Counted from the first letter of the stretch, positions 48,727-60,227 are shown. The stretch: DNA of 64,000 nucleotides from Terana coerulea (GCA_024811115.1 JAKOGH010000333.1:1-64000), one strand, 5' to 3'. Program-made: numbers and translations. The notes: a model not told the origin generated them from the letters alone.

Positions 48727-49588
48727 ATGGCCAGTATCACCACGGCATCACTTTCAACACCCACGCTCTCTGACATCTTCTCCTTTTCTTCGATTCCGTC
48801 GCCTTCGTCGACGGCCGGCTCAGATGGGCCTACATCCAAACACCCCACCGCAACGCGGATTATCGCGACAATTCTGCCAGTCGTGGTTATTGCCAGCGTT
48901 GTTGTCTATGGGATCCTTCTCGCAGGAGGCATCCTAAACCATCGGAGAACACTGTTCCACCCGGAGGCGTCGACGTCGACGTCGGAGGATTCAGATCCAG
49001 AAAAGCGGTTATATGGGACAGAGGAGCCAGAGTTGTGGGAGGTGTCCCTCAACTCGGTTAAGGTGGATGGTGAGCGCAACACTTTGAACGTGAGTTGCCA
49101 TGCCACTCCTCCTATACCTATACGTGCAAACTAACCGGTGAACCTCATAGCCTCTGTCCCTCGAGTTCCATCCCCGGAGGATCCCTATTGTCTCTTCCCG
49201 AGGCCACAGAAGCAAGTCTGCGCAGGATGACGACACCAGCAGTCGCACCAGACCACGACAGTACGCATCACACGTTCACATCTCGTAGAGTTTGATCCTC
49301 ACAACCCGCGCTGTCGCTGTCAGCACACCGCCCGCTCCCTCAGCGCGGCGCACCGCTCCGACCGTCCACCCCGCGCAGCTCACCGTGCTAGTCGCCATGC
49401 CGTCCCCGCCGTCGCGCCAAAATAGCTGTGTTGGCGAGCGCGAGGTCGCGATAGGGACTCGGCACGTACTCTACCGCGGCGAACGCGCCGAAGACCCTCC
49501 GGAGGAGCCTGTAGCGGAGAAGGAGAGGCCTGAAGTCGCCGAAGTACCAATTGCGATGGAGCTGGCTATTGGAGGCTACTTCTTTTGA
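48727..49588 (+). CDS. Single-pass membrane protein, family member 3
   Basis: Three exons (48727-49089, 49151-49260, 49324-49588) give 245 residues, the same length as the member at 16731. The Ser/Thr/Pro-rich N-terminus carries no signal peptide. The membrane segment IIATILPVVVIASVVVYGIL is followed by NHRRTLFHPE, then PELWEVSLNSV, the exon junction before PLSLEFHPRRIP, an Arg/Ser-rich linker and the C-terminal block LTVLVAMPSPP...VAIGTRHVLYRGE. Ends with an acidic tail and AIGGYFF. Intron phases 0 and 2 agree with the two paralogues. Function unknown. Confidence 0.8.
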
Positions 49589-50251
49589 GGCTGGATCACT
49601 CGATTTTCAGCATCGGCCATGATTCTGGCCGCGAGCATCGTCAACCTATGGACGTCCTTCGTGCTAATACTGTACAGTAACATCATAACACGGTACTTGT
49701 AGCATATGTGTCGCATCTGACACTTCGTAATATTGCGTATTTATTCATAGCAGTACAGCTGTAGAGTAGAAGATTGAATGTTGCGCATTTGTGGCGGTAG
49801 TTGGTAGGAGCTGTGCAAGAGGTTGAATTGCTTAGTCTTCGACATTGCAGATTGGACTATGATTTGGAAGAGCATTATTCGCATGAATTGGAATGGTGAC
49901 ACCCGGACTAAGTAGTGACTTGGCCCAAGTAAAGTAGATGAGAACGACGCTCGCGCGAGCGCTGACTTGATGCGCCATTTGATGCGCCACGGAGCGCGCG
50001 CATCAACGTTCAAAAGGCGCATCAAGTTTGCTCTCAACTTGACTCCAGGTCAATTCAGCAGCGCAAATGGCATACATTCAAGAAGTACATGATACTCATA
50101 CAACGCGGTGACAAGATTGCAGGCCTTAACCACCGTTCAACACATTAGCAGCAACATTCGCAATCAACCTCAAATCCTACCGAGCAACAATCTCCTGTGT
50201 CTGCAGCTGCCACAGCGGTCGGCTGAGGCCAGGATGCATGGCATTCATGTC
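49589..50251. other. Spacer between convergent membrane-protein and MYND genes
   Basis: Contains a nested inverted repeat (listed separately) and otherwise AT-leaning sequence. No gene is seen. Confidence 0.5.
49965..50027. repeat. Nested perfect inverted repeat of TTGATGCGC
   Basis: Outer arms ACTTGATGCGCC (49965-49976) and GGCGCATCAAGT (50016-50027) are perfect complements. Inner arms TTGATGCGC (49979-49987) and GCGCATCAA (49998-50006) are also perfect. The unit therefore occurs four times, two in each orientation. It lies between the 3' ends of two convergent genes, so a bidirectional terminator or a protein-binding array is possible. Confidence 0.8.
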
Positions 50252-53200
50252 TCACGCTTTTGTGCACTCCTGCTTGTGCCTTTTCCAGTCCGCCACCTGG
50301 CACTCCCTGCTGCAGTAGGTCGCTTTCTTGCACTGGCTGCAGACTTTGTGCTTGCCAGCGGGAAGCGACCCACGGCAACTCGAGCATCGAGGTCCGTCGG
50401 CAGCTTGTGTTCCAGGCCTAGGAGCCGGACCAGTCGAGGGCAAACCGCCACTAAGGGAGCCAATCCTCCCAGACTGCATCATGTCTTTCAGTGCGCCAGC
50501 CACCGATTCGAGGTACGAAACGGCGAAGAGCGGACTGATAGCCACTCGCGTGACGTACGGGAGGAAAGCCGCCCATTCCTTCTTGCGTCGGAACGCCTCC
50601 GTCACCTTTCCTTGTCCGCAGTCGCATATCGGCACCTCGCCGTGTTTTGTCGAGAGAGGGATGGATTTGCGAAGCTTGTACGCACAGCGCGCGCCGTGCT
50701 CCCAGGTCCTGCAACGCTCGACGAGGCTGGGTAGCAAGGCTTTCCAAGCGATGAGCTCTTCCAAGGTCACATGAACCTGTACCGGCATGATTGTCCACAA
50801 GCCCGACGCTATCCCGTGCATGATGTCGTCGTGGAGGGGTAAGACGAATGCGTCCGCAACGATGGTATGAGCAGGAAGGTCGAGCCTGATGTCGGTAACC
50901 AAGATGAGAGTGTCGATGCCGCCATGGCCTTCGCAATTTAAGCCGAATGTTACACTCTTCGGTTGGCCGTATAGTCCGACCATCCGTCCGAACATGCTGT
51001 GTATACTGTCCTTGACGTGCGTAATCGGCTCCATAGTGTTTGTCTCTCGTGCTTTCTTCTCACGGTCGGAGAAGGCTAGGCTAACATGAATGTTAACCCA
51101 CTCCAAGTCTTTCAATTGAGCGGTGGAAAGCGTAGGCAGACGCTCAAGGTACAGCCGATGGATATTCCACGGCACGAGTATATCGCCGTCCCAGGCGACC
51201 GGAAAACGAGTAATCGTCGCCATGTTGTCATCGCCAAGGAGGGATGGAGGAACGACAACCTAAGGCAAACGTCAGTAAACATGTTGGGAAACGGACTCAT
51301 AGGAAATGAATGCGCCGTACCTCAACCCACCCCGACTGACGCGCGATCCTTAGTTTGGCCTTAGCGCCATCTATCGTGAACGGGAAGCCTAGAGTTCTCG
51401 TATGACTGGCCCCAACAGACAACTCCATGTCGCAAGGGCCGACTTGTCGCACTGTGATGCGAGTAGCCTTCGACGCTAGCGAGGTTTTGGCCGATGCGTT
51501 TTCCATGGTAGCACGTCGCGTCAGCGTGGCGACCCTCTGGTTCATGCTGTCCAGTACAATTGTAGTCGAAGGTGTAGATTCAGCGATCCTCGGGACGGAG
51601 GGGATACGGGGGCTTTGGGCTGCCTGACTGGACAGCGTCGGTCTCGAAGAGAGTACGTGGATCTGATCTGCGTCCCGCAGCGGGGCATCAAACAGGCTGA
51701 GGCGCATCCCTAGCTTGTTCGTGAAATTACTGGTCGTGATAGTACTGAGGAGTTGGAGGCGCACTGTCATACGCCGCGGCTCGTGTCCAATCATCCACGC
51801 AGGAATCCATGCGGTTACGATGACGGATTGTGTACCTCGTTTTCCAGCAGGATCTTCGGTGACGACGGCAGTAGCATGTTCTCCAGAGCCTTTGATAGAC
51901 AGCTTCCCGAACATGGTTTCAATTGATGAGAAGTTATTGGTGAAGACCGGCCCACAGAGTTCTAGAATAATGGCTGGAGTGGGCGGCGCTCCATCTTCGC
52001 CCAGGACATGAAACCTCGCCATAGGGACAGCAAAGGCAATGCAGACCACGGGAGGCACCACGGCCCAGTCGCGGAAGCGGCTCATCTCCTTATTCTGGGT
52101 GAGGGCATGATCGCCGGGTACGAGCGGAGACTTCGAGCGGATCCCGAGAAGGTGCATTTGCAACAGCAAGTCCTGATAGTGGTTCATGCCGACCAACGAC
52201 GAGCGATCCCGCGTAATACGATCGATGAAATCGTCCAGTACCCGTTCCCAGTCGACGAGTAGGCGACTCTGCAAATTGGCGAGCAAGCCGGCGAAGCTTC
52301 TGCGGCAGTAGTGAACGTTATTCGCGGTCTTCAACGCAGTCAAGGAGAGTCCTCCTTGGAACATACCCACGACATCTTCGTGCGAGAACATTTGACGATA
52401 GATGTTGAGTAACAAGTCCACTAGCTGAGTAGGCTGAAAAGAAATCGAATGGCCGCTTCCTGGACCCTTGAGACGGGACGGGATCTTCCAGACAAGACGT
52501 TCGTGGTACTGACCCCCGCTGTCCGCCATTTTCATCCGGAAGGAGACGACCTCATGGGCGTTGGACGTAGTGTTATACTTTGAAATGTAGGCGGTCGGAG
52601 TGAGATCAAGAAGAATGGACATGGCCGTCAAATCGCCGCACAAACTCTCTGTGAAGGCCACCATCGGGTCCTCGCCAGATTCCAACAAAGTCTCCGTAAG
52701 GAGAACGGCGGTGGGGGAGGACACCAATAGCGGGGTGGTGGCCATGAGGATGTTGAGAGCACCGATGTGGTCGCAGAGGTTGGAAGTGTCGATGACGTGG
52801 AATGTAAGCGGAGCGCCACTCTGAGAGTATGAAGGTCCGTCCAAAGCGAACAACGAGGCGCGCCAAGGGGATACTCGCGGCAGCAACGAAGCATCCCACC
52901 CGGCTGCTGTAACCCGAAGAGCTTCGCAAAATGCGAGAATGTCCCCGACCACTGCCCTAATCCTCACCCGCGTCGAGCTGGCGGGCTGAACGCAGGCTCG
53001 AAATGCCTCGCACCATGAGGTGAACTGGGATCGTGCCTCGCGATAGACATCGCGGAGCGGTGGGGGTGAGAGAATGTCTGCTTGAGCGAAAGCAGGCGCC
53101 AAATGGAATGCGGCCAGCGGGGTGGTTGCGTAGTGGGTCACGAAGCCTTCTCCCTGCGTAGCATAAGCGAAAGTGGGATTGACCTTGCCAGCGTCGTCGA

Positions 53201-53997
53201 TGTCGCGCTGGTCGGTGAAGGTAACTCCCGTCTCCCAGAACGTGCTTGTAGCGTCACTAGTGGAAAATGTGGCGTTGGCCGTAAAGGGACCTGCTGAGCG
53301 TGCAGCAACCAAACTCATCTTCCCTGCCAGGTTGTCGTCATAGCTCTTCTTCATTCCCGCCCTAAACTTCTCCGTGAGCTGTTTGGATTTTAACGGGAAA
53401 ATGACCGCATTTGTGCATACAAGCTCCAGAGGCGATGAAGCTGCTCAAGTGTGAAGCGACTACCAATCTCAATGAATGAGCTGTATTGGCCCGCGTTCCA
53501 TGTGTCGAAGTCCACGGACAAGCCCGCTAACTTCTGGCTTTGCGAAGAGAGGAGGGAGGAAGACTTCTCATCCAAGAAAAAGTGGTAGAATATGTTCCAA
53601 TACATATTCCCGCCCGTCGAGGAATCGCTGTGCGACAGGAGAGTGAAAAGTAGGATATTGCGCGCTATGGAAATGTCATAAATCGGTATGAGGTAGAGAG
53701 CCTAAGAACTCACCAAGAATAGCCGGCTCGATGTCACAACAGGTAAAGTCGAATCGTTGTTGGGCTATGACTACCTTAGTACACAATCATGCGAGTTCAT
53801 TAAAAGGCAGCCTCACCCGTAGGTTTGTCGATACCACTGGCGAAAATTGTATACAATATATTTCTAGGGTCGCCGCACCCCAGGAGGAGGAAGTCGGCAT
53901 TTGCCCCTGGAGGAACATGCTGAACCAAAGAAATCGGAGAAGTGTTGCCGATGGGATAGAAAAAGCTGGTGGTCGGCCAGCGGACAGTATGGGCCAT
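50252..53997 (-). CDS. DUF4470/MYND zinc-finger protein, one indel
   Basis: Five short-intron-separated pieces give 1,194 residues once one base is restored. Exons: 53997-53817, 53764-53714, 53664-51321, 51259-50252. The DUF4470 start is classic: FFYPIGNTSPISLVQHVPPG, ADFLLLGCGDPRNILYTIF, then FDFTCCDIEPAILARNILLF. A long alpha-rich middle follows. The C-terminus is a MYND finger with CSSC...CSQC...YCSREC...HKQEC (about 50255-50390). MYND domains bind proline-rich partners; the family role is unknown. The lesion is a run of four T (plus strand A at 53398-53401) that needs a fifth. A decayed paralogue lies at 5402-8598. Confidence 0.88.
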
Positions 53998-55543
53998 TGT
54001 TTGGGACGCTTGGGCAAGGGCGATGGTCGTCGCACTCTGCGGCGGGGGATGGCGAGCAGACGAGCGTACGCAGGTTCAAGTTGCCCCCACGATGCATACC
54101 CCGTCAACGAACCAACGCGTCTATCTCCTGCACGTGTCTGAGCTGCGGTTCAAGAATGGTATACTCGTTGACATATTGGGCTGCAGCCTGCAGCTGAAAT
54201 CGGTTTGTAGTTAAGCGCACATGAGGTATGAGGAGCGATGCTGGATTACCTTTGCAGTAATTACCAGTATGTCTCCTCGCACCTGCACATAAACTCAATG
54301 AAGGCAAACGGAGGCGGTATGCCATCCTCGAAACGCTACGGTACTAGCCCATATTGAACGGAGCATCTAGAAGCAAATAGCGTTACCAAGACAAAGCATA
54401 CTTCAGCACTGAGCTGGCGATGACCAGTACGTAGGATCTTACAAGCCTGCGGAAGGTGGAAATGCTGATGGCCACGACAGACGAGTTTCCAGCACTATAC
54501 ACGCCTCGATAGGAAGTGTAAGTAGTCGACCATCAACTCAATATATCTTCAGATACTGTAAGAACGGTCATTGCCAAAGGCACAGTGAGGTCGGATTTAC
54601 ACACCATAGAAGCTAATTGCTGATCAGTTGAGGCTCGACCGAATATTTGCACTTGACGTACTCGCGCATCCCTAAGTGTGGCCTTCTGTGCTTGGTGGAA
54701 CACCGAATGGTCAAGTTCGTGCTGGTGGCAGCCGGCGGCACTCGACGGGTCTGGGAACGACGGCACAAGGCAGCTGGAATTGAGTCTGGGATCAACGAAT
54801 TGAAACGCCGCAGCTGGCGCTTGTGCATCGTTGGGAGACCAGAGAGTCGAGACTAGCTAGCTTCAAGTTCATCCTGACTATCCTCTGTCTTTACGTCTCA
54901 ACTCGACCATTGCGCTGTGCACCAGCCCCCATGAACAGCACAAAAATATTTTTTATGGTTGTGCTAAGCGTACGAAGTGAGCAAGAACAAATGAAGTAGC
55001 CAAACTCAACAGGCTCGCGGTACGCGGTCAAGTAGGCTTGGGAACTTGAAAGGTGAGCTGTGGACCTGTCAGCACTTACAGCTTCTGTCGTAATTCTCAA
55101 TCATTACCAGGAATTAACGGGTTCACAACGCTCTTCCACACTTTCCCAGCTTTTCTATCCCAGATTTTCCCAGTCGGCGGCCATGATGGGCCGGGAGGAT
55201 GCACACGCATCTGTGGGCGGTCATCTACATCATACTCGGGTCGACGGAAAGAAAGTCCTGCACGCCCAATCTACTCGGCAATAAGAAGCTTTGTAGAGCG
55301 CAAGGGTTGTGTGCGTCGGTCGACAATACAAGGTACGAGCTCCTCCGAGTCGGATCTTATTCGACCAGACCAAGTGGAACTTAAACGACTGATGAAATCA
55401 CCAGATGCTGTCACGGCGGCACCCCAGGGACGTACAATATCTACGAAACCTGTTGCGGCTTCAGCCCTCAACGAGCTCAACAGAGGTTATCCGGTTCGCT
55501 CTTCGCCAGTGCAGCCCTCGAACAATCGAAGACTTAGACAGTC
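53998..55543. other. 1.5 kb spacer upstream of MYND and acetyltransferase genes
   Basis: Divergent region. Open frames at 55053-55550 and 55405-55641 overlap one another and carry no motif I recognise. Part may be the 5' untranslated region of the acetyltransferase. Confidence 0.45.
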
Positions 55544-56503
55544 ATGGTAGAAAACGTCGTCATCCGTCGCCTGACCACGTCTTGCGGTATGTCGGTGCGG
55601 TATCGTACCCTGCAAGGCAACTGATTTCAGCACGTAGATGAAGAGCTTGACAAAGTCGGTGATATTCTGGGCGACATCTTCCTGGACTGTATGAGCCCCT
55701 CTACTTAATTTCTGTGTATGATCCTGATCCGTCGTCAGCCTGTGTTACACAAGGAGGTGCCGGAGGGGACAGGCGTCGTAGCTCAGAGATGGAACGGTGC
55801 GCTGCTGCAGGGGCAGCTGTGGGCGCGCATCTCTTCGTCGCTTTTCTCGCGGATACGAGCGAAATCATCGGCGCAGTCATGTTCTATCCCCCTGGCAAAG
55901 AGATCATGGGCGAGTGAGCGTTTACATTATCAATATGTTATGATGTACCCGCTGACAACAAGTTAGCGAATTGCAGAGGGCACAAGGCTTCGACACCTTT
56001 ATGGCCAATCTTCCAGAAGACCTCCAAAACTGGTGGCAGTCGGTGAGCATATCGTTACTATGATTAGTGCTCTCTACTGAGGTCCTGTGCAGTTCCTTCC
56101 CTGGTACTCGGCCATTGTAGATGCCGCGCTGGGGCCGGGGATGAGCGAGGTGGCTTGGAAGATGAACTCTCTGGCTATCAAGCCGGAGCATCGCGGGAAA
56201 GGCATCGGTCGTGCCTTAATTGAAGTTGGAGAATCTTTGGTACGCGGTGCGCACACTACTGTCAGAGGCCGGATCGCTCACAAGATTTCAGGCAAAGGCG
56301 GACAAAGCGCCCATAGTTTTCGATACAGAAGAACCCACCAATGTAAGCACGACTGCATTGTTGTGTGGTTATACGTTACTGATTTCCCGAAGATACCCCT
56401 CTACCTGCATTTAGGATACACCATAGTGGGTGAGGAGAAGGTAAACGGCGGGGATAGCATAGGAGACGTTACCTTCACTATCTTCAAGAAAGACTTCGCC
56501 TAG
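55544..56503 (+). CDS. GNAT-family N-acetyltransferase
   Basis: Seven exons (55544-55586, 55638-55688, 55739-55913, 55967-56042, 56093-56239, 56292-56342, 56393-56503) total exactly 217 residues. The acetyl-CoA signature is KPEHRGKGIGRALIEVGE (motif A, R/Q-x-x-G-x-G), preceded by the beta-strand block VAWKMNSLAI and, earlier, HLFVAFLADTSEIIGAVMFYPPG. Motif B follows as YLHLGYTIVGEEKV. Similar fungal proteins of about 220 residues are annotated only as GNATs; the substrate is unknown. No signal peptide is seen. Its 3' end lies 112 bp from the 3' end of the convergent UstYa gene at 56615-57271. Confidence 0.88.
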
Positions 56504-56614
56504 ACCAGAGCTGCGTTCTATACGCAGATATCGAGTTTCTAGGTATACAGCAGAACACTTGATCATTGACAATTCCATCAATTCCCAGAAATTTTCCACA
56601 ATCTGTCCACAGCT

Positions 56615-57271
56615 CTACATGGAATTGGTGGTATGGTTCAACTCGGCGGCGGCGTACACGGTCACCGCAGTCCAATCGTCGCAGACAGTGTCCACGGCAT
56701 GGTTTGTCCCGCTGTTAAGGAAGACGACATTTGAGAACATTACAGCAAAACGGGTAAGGCCGAGAATCACTCACATCACACGGCAGGCCGACTCCAAATG
56801 TGCGTCCGCTATGCACAATAAAGACTGTCGGATATAGTTCATGCAGTGTTTAGTAAGCGCTGACGGCGCGTTGTTAACGTAGTCTCCGCGTAGAACGTCC
56901 AAGCAGCGCAGCTGGTGCAGCATTGCGACCGAGTACGCTTGCTTGCCGTTGTCTGCGCTCGTGTGCATCAGATGGCCTCCGGAGGGCATCAGCAGGGCCC
57001 ACTCCTCGCGACCTCGCGGCGTGTCCAGAGCATATGTCACACTGTCGTGCATATGCATTCTGACACGACGAGCCTTCGTTTCCTTCAAGAGTTCGAAGCC
57101 CGCACCGAGGACACCTGGTACGTACCAGCGATGAATACATCTGCGACGAGAAGAGGGAGCTAATAACGTACCAGGTGAACGTCTTGCCAATGAGGAGGAT
57201 GCACATATGCTCAGCACGAGCACCGGCACCAACAGCAAGAACGTTACTCTGCATGGTTTCAGGGCACCCAT
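56615..57271 (-). CDS. UstYa-family (DUF3328) protein, HQLRC variant
   Basis: Three exons (57271-57172, 57114-56775, 56711-56615) give 178 residues with an intact frame. The N-terminal hydrophobic anchor is VTFLLLVPVLVLSICASSS. Next come MHDSVTYALDTPRGREEW, then the family core AYSVAMLHQLRCLDVLRG and KHCMNYIRQSLLCIAD, ending VCDDWTAVTVY. The first HxxHC motif reads HQLRC, with Arg in place of His. UstYa proteins are copper-dependent oxidases or halogenases that modify RiPP precursors in fungi such as Aspergillus. Catalysis here is unproven, and the lost His makes canonical activity less certain. Divergent from a second UstYa gene, 373 bp between starts. Confidence 0.85.
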
Positions 57272-57644
57272 GTCGTACTAGTGTTGGAAGAAGCACTTCT
57301 GGGGTAAATAAGTCAGAGGTACGGCCTGCTCAGACTCTGCACATTCATGGGCCTGATTGGTCTTGTATTAGGGCGTTTGCGCTCGGCATGCTTTTCCATT
57401 CGTGATTATCATGACCAAAACGTAAAAGTTGTATCTCACCAGCTCCGACTGTCTCCGTAGTACGCGCCGAGCCAGGCTTATGGATTTCCGCCGTGTGACT
57501 CGGGTTGTTACACACGCGGACAACAGGATAAGCCTACTGCACTTCGTGTTGTCCAGTTTGGCCTCTTACCTGCGACACTTCCGTGTACGTCCCTCGTTCA
57601 CTACACTGCTCCTGCTCGCTGACCCTTGCATCCCAGTGGTTACA
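57272..57644. promoter_or_regulatory. Shared promoter of the divergent UstYa pair
   Basis: 373 bp between divergent start codons, so co-regulation is likely. No convincing TATA box or palindromic operator was found. Confidence 0.4.
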
Positions 57645-58283
57645 ATGAAACCACCGACAATTGCAGTCGCCATCTCGGTCATATCCGCTTGTCTTTTTTT
57701 TCGCATATTTTGTCCAGGATCTTGCATCGAGCGAGTCGTCCAAGTTAAGAAATGAGGTTAGCTCACGCGTGTATAGTAAGTATTCCCCTACATCCAATGT
57801 ACTCCTGTCACTTACGTGGTCACGACAGCTTATGTAGGCGATGACTTTCCCGTGTGGCTCGACGCGCGCAGTCTAGAGGTCGAGATGACCTTTGATGAAA
57901 CAATCCACTACGACATTGGCTCTTTCCTCTCGTACGCAGAGTGGTACTCGACCTGGGGCCCCAGCCGCGCTTCACATATTCCCTACTACCGTCTGGGCCC
58001 AGAAAATAGGTTGTTCACCGCCGGAATATTCCACCAACTGCATTGCCTAGACATCATCGGGCACAACATAGTCGACAGCTCGTCTACTCCACCAATGCAC
58101 GTCAAACATTGCTTCAATTATCTTCGACAGATTTTCCTCTGTTCGGCTGATACCACCCTCGAGCCCTACGACTTCATGGACAGAAACTATACCACACACC
58201 CGACAGGTATCACTCGTCGTTGCCGTGACTGGAGCGCTTTGTACACCGCGTTGCGCACAAATCTCGAAGAATTCGCAAAATAA
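57645..58283 (+). CDS. UstYa-family (DUF3328) protein with both HxxHC motifs, one indel
   Basis: Two exons (57645-57775, 57829-58283). A short N-terminal anchor (TIAVAISVISACLFF) leads to YTYVGDDFPVWL across a gtaagt intron, then VEMTFDETIHYDI, LGPENRLFTAGIFHQLHCLD (first HxxHC intact), MHVKHCFNYLRQIFLCSAD (second) and RRCRDWSALYTAL. Eight T at 57694-57701 are one too many; with seven, the exons give exactly 194 residues. The paired His and Cys motifs are the presumed copper site in UstYa oxidases. Probably membrane-anchored in the secretory pathway. Pathway unknown. Confidence 0.87.
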
Positions 58284-59262
58284 TATCTATAAGCGTGGTG
58301 AGTGGTGGTTGTTATGTGGATGGTCAAAGAGAGTCAGTGGCTCACCTAATCTAGTAGCAGAGGTCAATACCTTGGAGGCAGAGTACATACACGGGCTCTC
58401 GTACATACTCAACGGACACTCCACGGTCACTGTAGCGCGGGTCCGGCGTTTCGGACTTCCTGGTTGCTTACGATTTCCTTATTCGGTCCCGCACCTTCCT
58501 CTTTCGTCTCGGCGCTCTGTATTTCCAACTAGGCACTCGCGTTCTCTCTTTTCCCATTCACGTTCTTGTTTCTCCCTATCGATTCGTCTCTATGTACCTG
58601 ACACTAGTCTACTGGCGTTGTCTTATAGTCTACGGCCCCCGTCCTGTACCCTCGTCAAATCAACGCCAGTGTTTGGCACCCCTTACTTGGAATTCCCCTC
58701 GCTCTCGCCATCTTCGACGTCCGCCCGTCCTCTGGAAGGTTTCGCCCTCGTCTCTCAGCGTGACCTTCATACAGAGGGCATGAAACTCCGTTGACAGAGA
58801 AAATTGAATGCAATGCCGTCACGGAGTCCGCTTCTGAAATCATTCCCGAGTGAATGCAAAGATCTCGCAGGCTCTGTACCCGGTCGACGAGGGCGTGCAT
58901 GACTCATGAGTAAAAGGAAGCAGTCGGATCAACCCGTGCCCATCTCTTTAGTGTGTGTTGTGGGTGCGAATAAACATGCTATGAAATTCCGGCGGACTGA
59001 CAACTTGCAGGTGGGTAAGCAAACAGTAAAACATATTTTACGCACACAAGCCGCAATGTAGGAAGTACGGAATGCCGTTGGGACCTGGGCGTCGAAAACC
59101 TCTCACTATAGCCTGCCATGGCTGTGCTCGTCGGAGCAGCATCCGCTCGTGTACGTTTCCAAGTACTATTCAACCAACTGCACTTATTGGCATAGCCGCG
59201 GCTCATGTAGCTCGAGACCGTGATGGGACGATGCAGCGGTACCAGGAACTGTGGGACCCCGC
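58284..59262. other. Spacer, CT-rich in 58500-58620
   Basis: Open frames here give Ser/Leu/Pro-rich translations typical of pyrimidine-rich DNA and no known motif. The pyrimidine-rich tract could belong to a promoter. No gene was supported. Confidence 0.45.
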
Positions 59263-59622
59263 TAGTGATTGGCAAGGGTAAACCCTCCATGCTCAGAGGG
59301 CAACCCTTACCCTTACCCTCCAATACCCTTACCCTCATGAAGGGTAAGGGTTGAGGGCTACCCTTCAATCCCTTGCCAAATGAGGCTGAAAATAGTGCTT
59401 TAAGTGCCTTTTCCCACTTACTTATAATGTTAGTCTTCTATTTGAGTGGCTTGCATTGGTATAGAAAGCACTTACAACACTTGCAGCCCTCTCTAGCAAC
59501 ATGCCTAGCACTTAAATGCAGACCTTTGCCAGACAAGGGTTAACTTTCCTCAACCCTTACCCTTACCCTTTGTACCCTTACCCTTAACCCTCGGAGGGTT
59601 TGCAAACCCCTGCCTATCACTA
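59263..59622. mobile_element. hAT-type MITE, family 2 (360 bp) with ACCCTT subterminal repeats
   Basis: It starts TAGTGATTGGCAAGGG and ends with the complement of TAGTGATAGGCAGGGG. A perfect 8 bp duplication GACCCCGC flanks it (59255-59262 and 59623-59630). Both ends carry arrays of ACCCTT/AAGGGT hexamers in opposite orientation, around an AT-rich core, and no protein is encoded. The 8 bp duplication and TAG-type ends indicate the hAT superfamily. Only one copy occurs in the window. Confidence 0.88.
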
Positions 59623-60143
59623 GACCCCGCATGTGATATGGTTGTACTTCCGCCGGCCGATACTCATCTTTCGAATTCAAAGCTCGTGACTTCTGCAGGC
59701 ATGGACCATCCCCACGCTCACAATGCCATGCATTCTAGTTGCCTCTCTCTGAGTCGGTAAGTACTGTATTGAAGGATGCGCTCATCTAGAGTTACATGAC
59801 ATTGCCTTCTAAATTGGTCCGAGTCGGTGCTAAGTAGTGTAACCAGCTGCTTCGCCCGCTCGAGAACATTGCTCACTGGAGTGGACGGCTTCTTCATTGC
59901 CCAGGTACGTGACCTATAACGCGCTACATGCCCAATACAATACGTGCCGCTTATCTGTCGGATGTCTCAGGCCTTCAGATCTTGACCGGCCCAAACACGT
60001 TATCCCTGAGTAAGCTTCACCAAATATGAAGTAGATTTTGCGAATAATACCTATAAAGACTCACCGAGATGGCAAGGCTGCCTCGCCGCACTTGCTACTC
60101 CCACTCAGTCGAATCACCCGAGACTCATCTTCACAGAGCCACC
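59623..60143. other. Spacer with a TATA box for the small peptide ORF
   Basis: Apart from the target duplication of the MITE and a TATAAA at 60052-60057, nothing is recognised. Confidence 0.4.
60052..60057 (+). promoter_or_regulatory. TATAAA box before the small secreted peptide ORF
   Basis: It lies 87 bp before the start codon at 60144, with CT-rich DNA between, the usual fungal spacing. Confidence 0.45.
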
Positions 60144-60227
60144 ATGTCTCGTTATATTATCGTCTTGGCTGTGTCTCTCGCTATGCTGCTCCCGTTTGCT
60201 CAGTCCGGCATCATTGGCTCCTGGTGA
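60144..60227 (+). CDS. Candidate 27-residue secreted peptide precursor
   Basis: The start codon sits in an ideal context (GCCACCATG). The translation starts MSRYIIVLAVSLAMLLPFAQ, a textbook signal peptide, and ends with SGIIGSW before TGA. Cleavage after AQS would leave about six residues. A possible intron from 60224 still leads to a stop at once. No homologue comes to mind. It lies 2 kb from the UstYa gene pair, but no repeated core or Kex2 site is present, so a RiPP precursor role is only a thought. It could be the remains of a longer gene. Confidence 0.4.
   Translation: MSRYIIVLAVSLAMLLPFAQSGIIGSW

Noticed and set aside
55053..55550. 165-codon open frame before the acetyltransferase
   Set aside because: Overlaps other frames, has no motif and runs into the acetyltransferase start in another frame; likely chance or 5' untranslated region.
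59300..59345. Interstitial telomere repeat
   Set aside because: The hexamer is ACCCTT/AAGGGT, not TTAGGG, and lies inside a MITE with TIRs and target duplications.
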